Of a DNA stretch of 64,000 bases, positions 34,723 to 47,031 are shown in pieces. The DNA lies in contig JAOVFP010000010.1 of NCBI GenBank assembly GCA_025738555.1, positions 248,001 to 312,000 of the forward strand, written 5' to 3'. Both the position numbers and the translations under genes were made by a program. How positions within the stretch are numbered: position 1 is the first letter of the stretch; each line of letters begins with the position of its first letter. The notes under the pieces are model-generated. The model did no database searches, was not told the DNA's origin, and worked only from the letters and a program-made list of their open reading frames with translations. The DNA is from Cyathus striatus (taxonomy: Eukaryota > Basidiomycota > Agaricomycetes > Agaricales > Nidulariaceae).

Positions 34723-35990
34723 CTTATGATGTATTTGGAGTCTTCAAGTCATAGCTACAACCTTTGAATGTGCGTCGGTGCTCATGGCCTCCCTTGCTTT
34801 ATAAGAAATTACAAGCACTAGTGCTGTCAGTTCACCTATTGAAGAGAGTAAAGAGTATGTCCCTTCTTCTTTCCTCTTTACTTTACATAACTGACACCAA
34901 TACAGTCTGCACGAACAAGAAACTCCAAAACCCACCTCCTTGAACCAAACCCCGGCACTACTAATGAGCACATTTAGACCCAAGGAGCTGTTAAGATGGC
35001 TTGTGTGCTGGATGGGATTTCATTGAGGAATTTCAGGATTCAGGTGGTACGTTGTGTTGGTTCTTGTGTTTCATTTCGTTTCTTTTGGTTGTTTGGGTGT
35101 TTTGTTTGTGTTGGGTTGTCGTTGTTCATTGTGTGGTCGTGTGTGTACACTTTATGTACTGTGCTACTGTCTTTCGATGGGATGTTCTGCATCTTTTATT
35201 GTAGAGCGATGAGTGACGCTGCATCACTGTTGATTGCTGTGCTGTGGTCTCTCATATGTTGTGGTAGAGCTATGTTCATTGAGCATGGGTGTGCACTCTA
35301 ATGGAAACAAGCAGCCCGTGATCATAGTTGGACTGTATTTAGAGACCTTGTAAACATTGCGTGGTGGTGAGGGGAACACAACAGGATCATAACACAATTT
35401 CACAGTTCCAGGCTGCATAGAATTGTTGAATAACATTTGCTAATACAGTGGCACAGGTAGCTGCTTGAGTTGGTGTATCGCTACCATAATATTTAACTAT
35501 GCATGGAGAGTCAGAAGGAATGCACAATAATGTACAGAAAGTTGCTCACCTATTAACGTCCTGCCTACTCCCACCAAGAAGTTTTCCAATGATATAAGCA
35601 CCACCTTCACATTTACTGACATCATGAATTATCGTAAAGGATATGTCTCTATGTCAAAGGCTCCATCTGCTATTGGTATGTCCTTCCGAATACAGAACAT
35701 CCACAATGTGCAAAGAATGAAGGAGAGGGAGGGGTTGAAAACCAAGATGACTCCAACAAATAAATTGTATAATAATGATAAAGTATTAGAATACATTATC
35801 AGACGGGCTTCCATAGTGCTTGAGAAAACCATTCAAGATGGATTCCAATAGTGCTTGATCCCATTCAGGGACAAACTCATATTCACGATATGAATGAACA
35901 TTTGCCACATGAAATGCACTAGATATTCCCACATCGGAAACTGTGCAATAAGGTGACAGTATTACAGGTGTTTCTGTGCAAGGTGTTTCT
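34723..35990. other. No recognisable feature
   Basis: AT-rich sequence with a strongly GT-rich plus strand at 35,040-35,200. Open frames here are short and compositionally odd (Phe/Cys/Val-rich), which suggests chance. It may be the 3' part of the minus-strand gene that starts at 39,960. Confidence 0.4.
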
Positions 35991-35999
35991 GCACAAGGT

Positions 36000-38900
36000 G
36001 TAGCTAGAATATATTATTGTTAGTGTTATGTATTGAATTACAAGTAGGGTTAGGCACAAACTCACCAGTGGGAGAGTGGTAAGGGGCTGCTGTGGTACGA
36101 GCTTCTTTGCAGTGAGACTTGGGAGTATCAACCCTACCAGTTGAATTCCCATGATTCATCCCTTTCTTGGTTTTAAGGGTGACCTCTATCCCTTTCTGGC
36201 ATAGCAGCGACTCCTTCCATAGATGTTTTTCATTCTCAATCTGATCACAAAGCTTTTCAACTTTGGTCTGATTTTTAATTTTTGTGGTAGCAGCTGAAGA
36301 ATGCTGGAGATTTGTACTCATACAATGCTGAAGACTATTGTTGTGGTTGGTTAATATGCCACTTTGTAGAGAACACTTGACCTGAGAAGAAACTTGTAGG
36401 TCAATTTTACAAGCTCTATTTGAATTCCATCAATGAATGTAAGGTTAACAATAATTAAAGCTCACGTATGATTCAATCACCTTTCTTAAAGGGAGATCTG
36501 TCCCTGTTTGTCTATTGGTCCAACTGTGCTGGCCCTCGCCTGTATTGGTTGTTGATGCACATATATCCCAGTCCCCAGGATGCATTTGTGAAAGGCTCTT
36601 AATGACTGAAGGAAGAATCCACTTATTGTTAAGTTTGTGCAACCACCAAGCTATTCATACAGTCAGAATACAGCCAATTAAAATAAGCAAAATACATGCC
36701 TTTGATCTTTTCAATGCCAAGGCTATTGATGAACTTCGTAAATGCATCAACTTCATTTGATTTGATGTATGGGAACTTAGTGAGGCACTGATAGACTTCT
36801 GGGGATACCAATCCCTTGAAGTCAAGGATCACACTAAACAAGAAACATCAATAACTAAGTAACCAAAACCAAAACTCTAATACACACTGTGAACATGTGT
36901 ATGACATGCCCTGAGAACATAAGCAAGGATTTCTATAGGAGTGGTACTATCAGGGATACCACATACTCGGAGACATTGGTAGAAATAATGGATTCACCAA
37001 ATCCAATTGCTTGCACAGTTTCGAGGTCTGCATTCATGCAGAGTAAGTTACCTCCTGGAGTTAACTGCTTGAATTGTAGAGGTGTTCCTGTAACTCAGAG
37101 GACAGTGTCTTGAAACTCATCAAAAAGACATTTGTAGTATTGGGTATCATGACTGTTAGTGTATACATGGCCAATTGTAAGTGCTCATAAATATGGTTAG
37201 TATACAATTTAGATGTAATTAAAGGTGACTTGACTTACTGCACTGAACAGCATCACAGAATATTACAATTTCCCATTCATTATAACCATGAACATGTTTG
37301 AAAGTGTGGTCGACCTCAAAAGACACAGCATCATGAATAAGAGACAAAAGAAATGTGTTGAATGTTAGTATCATAATCTCATCTCCAACATGATGATAGG
37401 CATGAATGTAGTGATCAGCAACTGGCAACTCTTGGCTTTCCTTTAAATACTGTTGGTATACACCTATCAAGACAATAAAAATACACCAGATTTATAGTTA
37501 GATGGTATTAGACAGTGCTTACCATCAATATCAAGTCCCCCAGGTGACTCCTTAATCTTTGCATTCCTGATCATGTCTTTCTTTCAACGGTTATCCATGA
37601 GTGCTGTGTCGTGAAGGGCTGGGGTTTCTCCTTGCAAAATTAATGTCGTTGTTGGCGCTACCAGGTATTAGTAAGATGTAAACTAAGTAATAGAGAAATA
37701 ACTTGCCATTTTCAATTGATTGGACCATTGCTCCCCAAGGTCCATGTGCTTTTATTAACTGGTTATAAATATCCTTGCTCTCATGTGAAAGCTTTGAGTA
37801 AATTGGCAACGGATGATTGTGAGGTGTGCTTTTGTGTACAACAATGACCTTATGAATTGTATCGCTGACAGGGACATAAATCAGTTGATATGATTTGCAT
37901 GGATGATGCTTCATTTCACTGTGAACAGCAACTCCATTAATAATGTGAGAAATCACTGTTAGGATGTGTAAATTAACTTGACTATAAAGAGTAAAATGTG
38001 TCAAACTTATGGCAGTGCTTTAGTCGTCCCCCAATTGCTGATGAAATAATTGTTGAACAAGGCTTTGTGTCATAAGTAATTGATGTCTGAGTGTCTAACA
38101 TTGTAACACTTGTTGGTAAAATGCTGCCATTGAGAAAGAGCGATGAGAGAATGTCTTCATTAATGTCCAGCAGAATCAATTTTGCAGTGTGGTGGCGATC
38201 TTGTGGAGTCCATTCACTGCAGCTTATAAAGTAATTATTTCCTTCTTGTGCCTGTATAAATTATAAATGAGACAGGAGCTAGGATAGAAACCACAACACA
38301 TACCTCTCTTAAAGGCTTCATGACTGGTTTCCCATTACACCATACTTTACCTTCACGCATGACTCGAGTACATTTCCAGGATGACTTTATAACATTAAAC
38401 CATCTATTTAAACATTAGCAGACATCACAATATTTAAAGAGTAGCCAACATACATGACTGTTTTTGTAATTGTAGATCTTGCTTCATCTCTATATGTTTG
38501 AATTTGAGTGTCAATTAGTGGCTTGTTTGCATCTGGGTCTAGTTCATATTGGGTAACCTTGAGAAGCCTAGGGTCAACCTGTTCGCATGCCCAAATACCC
38601 TGACAGCTTAAGCAAACTCTGTGACATTCGACAGTGTCAAACCCTAGAACATTTCGTATTTTTGTATGTGTATCTCCCCTCCCATTGGGTCCATAAAACG
38701 AATCCCTGTCCTATGAATGTAACATAAAGTTATCTAAGTCAGATTTATAGCAGAAAGTAATACTACAACTACATACCTTTCATCAGATTAATACATCCAT
38801 TGGGATTGGTTTTCCATTGTCATCCTTTAGATTGTATTTCTCATTGCTTAAGTCCAGCACATAAGCAATTGTATTGCGAGGAATTGGCCAGGTGGTGGGA

Positions 38901-39960
38901 ATGCCCTTCACGTACTGAACAGCATCAACTTCAAGGACTTTAGAGAGTGAGACTCTCCCTTCTTTAAAGCCAGTAGTCTTGACATCTTTGTCAAGCCAAG
39001 TTGTAGGGGCAATAGAACTCAAAGGATCAACATCCATTGGCTTGTCAACTTCAACTAATATAATGTTTGAGTCAGTATTCAATTGATTAATAGCAACTTA
39101 CTATCTTCCTCTGAGTCTGTATCCTGTATTTCAATAACTTCACATCCATCCTCCTGAATAACACGTGTTTTAACATTTGCCGGCCCAGGGGAATGAGAAG
39201 GGGAACCACAGAGGTCAATGATGCCAGTCCTAGGAGAGTGAGGAGAGGAAGCACAGAGATCTACAATAGGGGAATTCAAAGTTGGCATAACACGATACGC
39301 TACAGTGATTTCTGTATCGTTACTAAGGAGAACAATCGGTGATCAGTTCGGAGTTTATAAAATTGAGATAGTGCTGACAGGGACCACATCCTTTCACCTT
39401 ACAAAAATATACATTTTACTAGATATATTGTCTAAACACAATAATATCTATACAACCTCCAAATTTTTAACAAGATATAGAGGTAGGAAAAAATAAAACA
39501 TAGTGAATGTGTATAGCAAAATTCTCCGTTTGAATTTCCGATCACAGTTTTCGGCAAGACTGTAGCGATTTGTCCGTAGCGACCGGTCGCAACGCGACAA
39601 AACAGCCAACTTTGAATTCCCCTAATAGTATCCTCGACCTTGATTTGACGCGTGAAAGACTCCTCTTGCTTCACGCGCACACGCGAAGCTGCATCAGGCA
39701 CAGTTGATGGGACCTCATCATTATCACATTGTCTGATGAATTCCTGAAGGCGAGGTACGTCCACCCAATCATTCGAGAGAAAGACATCTGGGTGCTTCGC
39801 CACAAATTCTTTTGATAATACCTAAGTGATGTCAATATACGAGCTTGGTCTTGAAAATATGGCTCAGAACACTTACTTGGTCACGAAATTCACGTATAAT
39901 GTCCTCGGAAACAGAGGCCAGAAATACGTCGTCGCGTGCAGAATGTGTTCCTGATGACAT
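36000..39960 (-). pseudogene. MULE-like multi-exon transposon-type gene, MITE-interrupted
   Basis: The start is the ATG at 39,960-39,958 (MSSGTHSARDDVFLASVSED); GTAAGT starts an intron after REFRDQ. Exons in order: VLSKEFVAKHPDVFL and RVRVKQEE (39.8-39.63 kb); an IDLCGSPSHSPG acidic region with TRVIQEDGCEVIEIQD; a WPIPRNTIAYVLDLS block (39.08-38.78); a cysteine cluster with CHRVCLSCQGIWACEQVDP (~38.6); GVAVHSEMKHHPCKS (~37.9); VSFEVDHTFKHVHGYNEWEI (37.3); and STTNTGEGQHSWTN (36.5). This order is typical of a repetitive gene family of mushroom genomes. The DHTFK block resembles the first catalytic Asp of MULE-type transposases; that link is tentative. A MITE at 39,269-39,622 splits the exon between KVEDTI and VDLC, so this copy is broken. 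Confidence 0.6.
39269..39622. mobile_element. 354-bp MITE inserted in an exon
   Basis: Ends GGGGAATTCAAAGTTGGC and GCCAACTTTGAATTCCCC are an exact 18-bp inverted pair; CGACAAAACA follows inside the right end, as in the 16.8-kb relative. Removing it rejoins the exon of the surrounding minus-strand gene in frame, with TA or TATT as the likely duplicated target. Confidence 0.8.
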
Positions 39961-40559
39961 AGTTTAAAGCAGATTGATAAAAGCGGGGAAGTGCGGGGAG
40001 ACGTCGTCGTATGTCGTGCTCAAAAATTTCAAGTATTGTTTCTCATTATTTATTATTCCTTATTATTAATCAACAAATTTTTATTAAAGTATTTTTTAAG
40101 TACCGCGGGAAAGCTACATGGTGTATGCGATACATCGGAATTACACCGTGTATGGTGTCGCTTTTCGTCCATCCCGGCGCTTGAGCTCGGGAGACCGAGC
40201 CGGCTCAACCATGGGAAAAACAGAAATCCCCGCACGGACCATTGATCTAGAATCCATCCTTGTCTCAACCTTGTCTACTACCAGCTACGCTGAGCAAATG
40301 GTGAGTTATGACTATCGGACAGCGGCGGAGCCATGGACTCTGGATCACCAGGCGGTGATGTCGAGGACACTCTCGAGACCATAGGTCGGTGTTCGGATCC
40401 TGGAGTATGGAGCATCGAACGAGTGGAACAGAGACCACAGGGGTGGTGTACTCCCTCACAAGTAGAGAACCACTCGCACCTTCTGTAACCACGAAGACAT
40501 GGAGATATGCACGTCCATTCCTCCCTCCCAACCACGCGTTACTAAAAAGCCTCCTTTCA

Positions 40560-41190
40560 GGTATAGAACCATTCGTCATCTATTTTTGCCCTCCACCAAC
40601 ATCTACACTCCAGGCGGCAAATTGATCAGACCTCAATTCGAGCCTTATCGTAGATGCGACTACTTCCACCCTCCTGAACGTTCATCCGGCGGGAGAGTTA
40701 TTTATGTTGTAGTTGGGACGAGTCTTAGGCATTTGGGATACTTCTGAGATTGTACGTCTTTCTCTTTTTATATTGTAGCAGGGTGTTGATGAGAAGGGTA
40801 TCGATAGGCCACCGACATTTCGTCACCGGACATATTTCACGCGTGCGTTTTCCGCTCTTCCTCTTCCCCTCCCATCTAACTAAACCACATACAGGATAAT
40901 AGCACGCACAGATCTCGCCCTCCGAAAAGCTATAGAAGGAGCCGACGACGCTCACTTCGAATTCCCCGTCTGCCTCTCCTCACTCACTCCAGCCGACACT
41001 CTAATCGGAATCGCAGCCTCCGGAAAAACACCATACGTCCTCTCCGGTCTTTCATACGCGATGGCACGGGTTGTCCTCGCCCTCGGTCAGGCGTTCGTTT
41101 CTCCTAGCGAGATGAGGGACAGGGGGGAATGCGAGGTGGTTGTTGAGTGTGTCGTTGGGGTGGAGGTTGTTATGGGTGTCTAACACGAAC
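40560..41190 (+). pseudogene. MurQ/GCKR-like SIS-domain gene, decayed (second copy)
   Basis: GGRVIYVVVGTS at about 40,690 is the signature block with two altered residues. After an intron-like gap, 40,900-41,183 encodes ALRKAIEGADDAHFEFPV, DTLIGIAASGKTPYVLSGL and VECVVGVEVVMGV, then TAA. The ASGKTPYV block keeps the usual glycine and threonine of the SIS fold, and this copy has a longer clean frame here than the 15-kb copy. The catalytic region and the C-terminal half are missing, so it cannot act as an etherase. Confidence 0.7.
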
Positions 41191-42833
41191 TCGCTAGCAT
41201 CATCGGGCTGCGACGTCCTCGAAGGGAAGGCTATTCGTCGCATGAGACATCGGATTGGGGTACATAGTACTCTCAGGCCAGTACTACGGAGTGCAGAATA
41301 AAGAATAGGTGACGCGTAGCATTGGTGCAGATTGATTATCGCCTTTAATGGTACGTTCGCCCCTCGTATGTGCTCTATTCAACTGACTCCCTAGCTAACC
41401 TACTAACAGGGCTCGAACGTTCTTCCACTACCAATACCGTAACGCTCCCAGAAATCACATCATGCATTCCTCTCCACTGCCCTTTCACGTATGAAATCAG
41501 CACTCCCTCCCACGCACGCTGTAACGATACGGCAATGTAGTCCACGAGAGGGTATTGTACACCAGCAACATGCTCGACTTGCACCCCTCTTCCTCAGACT
41601 GCTTATTGAACGTCAGAACACATTTTATGTAGCAGTTTAACTCTCATAAAGTTTCAAGAAGGATAATTTGGTGACCTTAGATCTTTGTTCGGTCTTCTAT
41701 ATAGGTTCCACATGTTTAACATTACAGGACACGACGGACTGCGTGAGGTTGTATCTACCTACCTCACTGACCAGTAACGGTAGTACCCAATGTAAGGCGT
41801 TTTAGCATGGTACGTTGGCTACTTTCTCATTCAGTAATGTCATTCGATTTTTCAAAATCACAGCTATCCTACCAGTCCGTCCATCTCTCCTGTAACCTCG
41901 TACTCAACCAACTCTACACTAAGATGGTATCCAATATCTCTCAATAACAAACTACGAGCCTCGTTCATTGGGTGCATTAGCTTTCCATCACCCGACCTTC
42001 CCTAACCCGGTAACCAACACGATCATATCCCAACATACATTAACTCGGAGATATTGCTACGTATTCATGGTCAGTGAAGAGCTGAAGGTGTACCAACCGA
42101 CTAGTACGTCTTCCTCTCGCTCACGTTGGTATTCGCTCTCGAAAGCATGGCCTGTGTTTATCTTTCCGCAGCGCTTAAAGTTGTGGCCTATATCTGCACG
42201 GGATCGCATGTACATGTATACATACCTCGCTCTTTAATAAAGCTCCTTAAGAACTCAAGGTAGTCGCTCTCACGATGGATTATTTTTACTTATTAAGGTC
42301 GATGCAAACATGATAGTAATTTCGGAGAACCCGTAGAACACAATGTGGTACATATGTCTTATCGTCGCCGGTGTAATTATACTAATCGATTGGATCGATT
42401 GGAAGTTCAGGTCAGCAGACTACGAAGAGCGCTTTAGCAAGTGTGAACGAATTGGTCTCGAGGGATCTCTCCCCTCCTCGCTTCTATACGAGCTCCCTTG
42501 TGTGTGTCTGTAGCTGATTGTAATGACTGTTTGTTACGTGATCTTCTGTACATGATCCATGTACGATTTGAGTATGTGGTCAATGCTATTCCCAACAATC
42601 ATGTTAATATCTTACCTTTTCCCATGAGAAAACACGTTCATAGACAGAGCTAAAGTTAGAAAACCTTCACACAATTGTACAACGAGTACGTAGTGCGACA
42701 GATATGCGCAATTCTTATCACCCACTATTAATACAAGATGTCGTTCTCTCTCTAAATGGGAACTTCCGAGTGTGAGTGTCAACCAGTGGATGACACGAAC
42801 ATGCGGCTTCTGCGTGTTCAGTGCTGTTAATAG

Positions 42834-42842
42834 TATATATAG
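42834..42842 (+). promoter_or_regulatory. TATA box of the type-A NACHT gene
   Basis: TATATATAG, 103 bp upstream of the ATG at 42937, followed by a C-run leader; conserved with 17065-17073. Confidence 0.6.
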
Positions 42843-42936
42843 TTGTTCCCCCCACCCCCCCTGGCGACTCACCTCTTCCTCTAACACCTTACTACACTTT
42901 GCTTTATCTTCTCATACCTGTTTTCGAGCACACACA

Positions 42937-45889
42937 ATGTCTTTCAATGGAGCACACAGCTTCATCATTAATGAACTAAATCAAGTAGATATAAGTAGTC
43001 AAGGAAATTTTGGTATGACTTCCGTAAATTGTATTTATCAATTTGCTGATTAACAATTACAGAAATGAGGAGTCTCGCGGATGCTGCTTGCCCAGCCGCT
43101 GGCCACGAATCTGCGGAACGCGCTGATCCGCCAAGATGTCATCCTGACACTAGAAATGAAGTCATCCAAGACATTATGGATTGGGTCAATTCCGCGGATC
43201 CAGAGAAACCGTTAATGTGGTTCAATGGTGTCGCTGGTGCTGGAAAGTCAGCGATCGCTCAGACCATAGCCGAAAGAAGTTCCTGTGAGGGAAAATTGCT
43301 ATCTAGTTTCTTCTTTTCACGTACAGCTACTGGGAGTGGAAGAGATGATGGAAGCAGACTTATTCCTACCATCTCATATCATCTTGCAACTTCAGTACCA
43401 GAAGCAGCAAGCTTTATTGTCACAGAGCTAAGGAAAGATCCAGCAATGTTTCACCATTCTATGGAAGTACAATTGAAGAGACTTATTATGGACCCTATAG
43501 AACAGCTCGGAAGCATCCAAAGGGAGGCCTCTATCCCATACTTGGTTATAATTGATGGCCTAGATGAGTGCAATGAGCTGCAAGTGCAATCAAGAATTAT
43601 AACAACAATTGCAGATATCTTGAAACAATCACCAGTCCACATGCAGTATCTAATTGTAAGCCGACCTGAAAGAGAAATTCAAAAAACATTTGAGTTACCA
43701 TCTATCTGCAATGTATCTGTGCAACTATCACTTAAAGATGACTCAAAAGCTTATTGTGATATTGAGGTATATCTTAGAGGTGAGTTTGATAAAATGAAAA
43801 AGACCCATACCTTAGCCACTTATTTGTCCACTGATCCCAATTGGCCATTGCATGAGGACATCTGGACATTGGTCAATAGGTCATCTGGACAATTCATTTA
43901 TGCTTCAACTGTCATGAAATATATAGTCAAAGATGATGGAAATCCACGAGAAGCACTCAATACTATCATACACAGGTCAATTGAAGATATGTTGGATGAA
44001 AATCCACTGGCACAGTTAGATGCACTGTATAATCATATACTTTCCTCAGCTGCATCTAAAACAAAGGGGGGGAAGGATACAATCTTGACTATGTTGCAAG
44101 TCATAGTACTCTCTAACTTTGATCTTGACAATGATATAAAGTTAAACACTGCTAGAACAGTTGCCAATTTTTTAGGAATTAAAATATCTGACCTGGAGTT
44201 ACAGATGGTTCACCTTCACTCAATAATATCTGTTCAAGATTATGATGGCTGGATTACATTTCATCATGCATCTATTAAAGACTTCTTGCTGGACTCTTCA
44301 AGGTCAGGGTTTTTTTTTGTTGATTCTATAAAAGGGAATATATTTATGGCACAGTGTTGCCTAGCTATAATTCAGCATATAATGAAGCTCAATACACTGG
44401 ATACCATGGTCATTGTCAGGAATGAAATAGACATAAAAGAATGTGAGATACACAAGGATGTGCAGAAATATGCTCTTTACTGCTATTTTTACCATATGGA
44501 GCACAGTAATTTTGATGACGAATTATTAAATGAATTTTTTCAACTGCAAGATGTTGGAATCATTAATTTTATGATTCATGAAAGGCATCCTGTAACTAGT
44601 ATACTTGAACCATTATTCAATTTTAATTTCCATGAAAATGTGAGTATAATTATTCCCTTTCATTAAAGGCTACTCATCCTGATCATATTCTATAGAACTT
44701 TGCTATTCCAAAATCAGAAAAAGCAGAAGATATTTGCAGACATGTAAGTAATACAGTGGACCAATATTTTTTGGAAAAATATTCCAATACTGCAGAAACA
44801 TATGTGAAGGCCATAAATATCATGATCCTGGAAATCACTCAGGAAGCACCAATATCTGCAAATTGGCATAGGATTCATGAACCTATGATTAAAAATGATT
44901 GCTGGTTAGCAGCAATAATGGACTACCCTGTGCAAGGAAAACACTTATATTTGAGCAACATTAGATGTCGATTTTTGATTCTCCAAATTTTGGAACAGCT
45001 GTGCAAAGTGTGCGTTATCAGTCATTAATCATTTCTAGTGAATGTAATTGGTTTTGACCTAACTTTCTTGTAGAAACATAGCAGCACCATACCCAATTGT
45101 GGTGTTTGGAGTTGAAATTGAAAACTATCGACACATCTTTAAATATTTACTGAAAAGAACTAAACCATCACTGGAATTTGGAACTTCCCTTCACAAAATG
45201 CTTCTAGCTCTAGAAATTCGCATTTCAGAATTTGATGAGAGAGTGCGGAACATTTTTTGTTGGGCCATGACATTTACGGAAGCGATAATGAAAGTATTAC
45301 AGGAATATTTATTGGTATGATTTCCATCATTTATATTTGCCAATGACGCCTAAAGATCACATCGCAGCAATTTTATTTGTTTTCAGAGAGAAAAAACGAT
45401 TCAGATCGAAATTTCAACAGCCCGGATATACCACAATCAACAGAAAGACACAAAACACGAAACACTAAAGAGCCGACGAATGCAGCCAAGGGGTTAATCC
45501 GGAATCGAGCGTATGGGTTCTGGGAGTCTGATCTAGAATTAATGAATGCAGCAGATTTACTACCAGTTGCAGTCAGAGATGAGGCTGTACAAGAATCGTT
45601 GCCAGACACCGACAGCAATTTGGAGGTAAACGAAGAGGCTGACAAGGAAGATCTTCATAGTGCAAATATTTTGAACATCAGTACGAAGGACACAGACCAA
45701 ATCTCTCAACCTCGGGAAGCTACACAGCATATACGGCATCCAGTAGCAGATAACGACCGCAGTTCGAGCATTGAAAGAGAAGCTGACAAGCCGGTTGACA
45801 ACAATCACATCGCAAGCACGGAAGTCGATAAGCAGTTAATTGAATATAGATGCGGTTTCGAACCCCTGGGGAGAACATTTTCCAGATAG
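42937..45889 (+). CDS. NACHT-NLR type A, nearly complete
   Basis: Five exons give one open frame of 902 residues: 42937-43012, 43063-44639, 44696-45009, 45074-45314 and 45389-45889. Introns are 50, 56, 64 and 74 bp with GT..AG ends and keep frame at every join. The start MSFNGAHSFIINEL lies 103 bp after a TATA box. ERADPPRCHPDTR precedes the P-loop GVAGAGKS (residues 81-88); Walker B is LVIIDGLDECN (186-196), then LIVSRPE and, later, HASIKDFLLDSSRSG. No WD40, ankyrin or TPR repeats follow; instead there is a helical region and an acidic tail. Fungal NACHT proteins are NTP-driven signalling switches of non-self recognition and cell death; the ligand is unknown. An 11-nt loss near 45,852, relative to 18,770, shifts the last part of the tail out of frame, so the protein ends early in EPLGRTFSR. 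The last donor/acceptor pair is less certain than the first three. Confidence 0.85.
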
Positions 45890-46280
45890 TATCGCAGATG
45901 TCAATGCAGATGCATGGGCCAACCATACGGATAATTATGAATGGCTTCCGGCGAATGAAATGGGTAACTATGAAACATGGGCAGAGACATCTACCAATCT
46001 GGAGGCAGATAATAGAGAAATGTACAACCCAGATTTTTGCGACATCTATAATGAAAATCCCTGGTCGGAGCATGTAGGCGAGACCTCGTATTTTAAGCCA
46101 GCCCCACAGAATATCCAGCAGTCATTACTGGAACAAAATAGTCACTGGAACGCGGAGGAAGAACTTAGGAACAAGGTTGGACTCAAGCGCCAACGCGAGG
46201 AGACAGACATTGTAGGAAGATTGGCGCGTAGGCGCAAGTTATCCGATAGTGGTCGTGCCGATACTACAACCAATATGTAA
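45852..46280 (+). pseudogene. Displaced C-terminal tail of the type-A gene
   Basis: In the frame left behind by the 11-nt deletion, this encodes AVSNPWGEHFPDS, WLPANEMGNYETWAET, NIQQSLLEQNSHWN, a basic patch KRQREET..RLARRRKLS and the terminal ADTTTNM. The same blocks occur in order at 8,735-9,079 and 18,790-19,176. The two basic clusters about 10 residues apart resemble a bipartite nuclear-localisation signal. Confidence 0.75.
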
Positions 46281-46396
46281 TACGTCGGAAGTGGGTGTCA
46301 AAAAGCTGAGGAAGAACGATGGGAATATAAGGAGATTATTTCTTTTGGTGGATCTGGATCATGAAATTGTAAAGCTGCCTATTATTTATGATAGTT

Positions 46397-47018
46397 TTTT
46401 TTTTTAAAAAAAATCCCATATTTATGTCGGTAATGGATGACCATATGTCGCGACAGTGTAGCGTCTACCATATAATACGGTAATATATGTAGTTATTGAG
46501 TATAGATAAGTGTAAGTAAATGAAACTGGCGTCCGCAATATAAGGAACTCGGGATGTCTGCCCGGGGGGAAGACACCAGGAGGTTTGGGTTGGTGGCGGC
46601 CTATGAGGGCGCACCCCATGTTAGTTATCATGTGGCCTGTGGCTAGTGCGGCGTGTCGGCGTGTTGCAGGTACGAATCAGCGTAGGTATGGCTGGCGAAA
46701 ATGATAGAAAAGAGGAGAAAAGAGGCGAAAAGAGGCGAAAAGGGAAGAGAAGATGAGATAAGATAGGAGAAGAACTCCCCCCCCATTCTCATCCCAGCGT
46801 CACTTCTAATCTTCGCTATCCTGAGGTGGGCTCCACCGTGGTATTGTCCCTAGTGTCTGTTTGAGGCGACCGGTTGCATTGACATAATCAGCGAGAGCGG
46901 AGAGGTTCTCCAGGTTGTCAAAGATCTTGCGTAAGGAAATGTCCCTGCCTCGTTTGGCACATTGTGCCAATAGCGGCTTGCGTCGGTCGGAGTAGGCTGG
47001 GCATCGCAGCAGGAAGTG
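46397..47018 (-). mobile_element. 5'-truncated LINE with 13-bp target duplication
   Basis: ATTTATGATAGTT flanks the insert at 46384-46396 and 47019-47031; U1 has this sequence once (near 19,285). The left side begins with a T-run, i.e. an A-rich tail on the minus strand. Minus-strand 47,018-46,806 encodes HFLLRCPAYSDRR...LADYVNATGRLK and a stop, the C-terminal HxxxxCP end typical of non-LTR retrotransposon polymerases. About 400 bp of 3' untranslated sequence with GAAAAGAGG repeats follow. Only the last ~70 codons remain. Confidence 0.85.
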
Positions 47019-47031
47019 ATTTATGATAGTT

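Larger units (their letters stand above)
39961..42936 (+). other. 5' region of NACHT unit U4
   Basis: After about 200 bp of unrelated AT-rich sequence, 40,180-42,936 matches U1 14,180-17,162, without the U1 MITE. It holds the second MurQ-like pseudogene and ends at a TATA box. No intact gene is present. Confidence 0.6.

Noticed and set aside
34996..35301. 100-codon plus-strand open frame rich in Phe, Cys and Val
   Set aside because: The composition follows a GT-rich tract. The apparent membrane character is probably a by-product.
43451..43642. Antisense frame within the NACHT exon
   Set aside because: It is a mirror of the coding strand with no independent signal.
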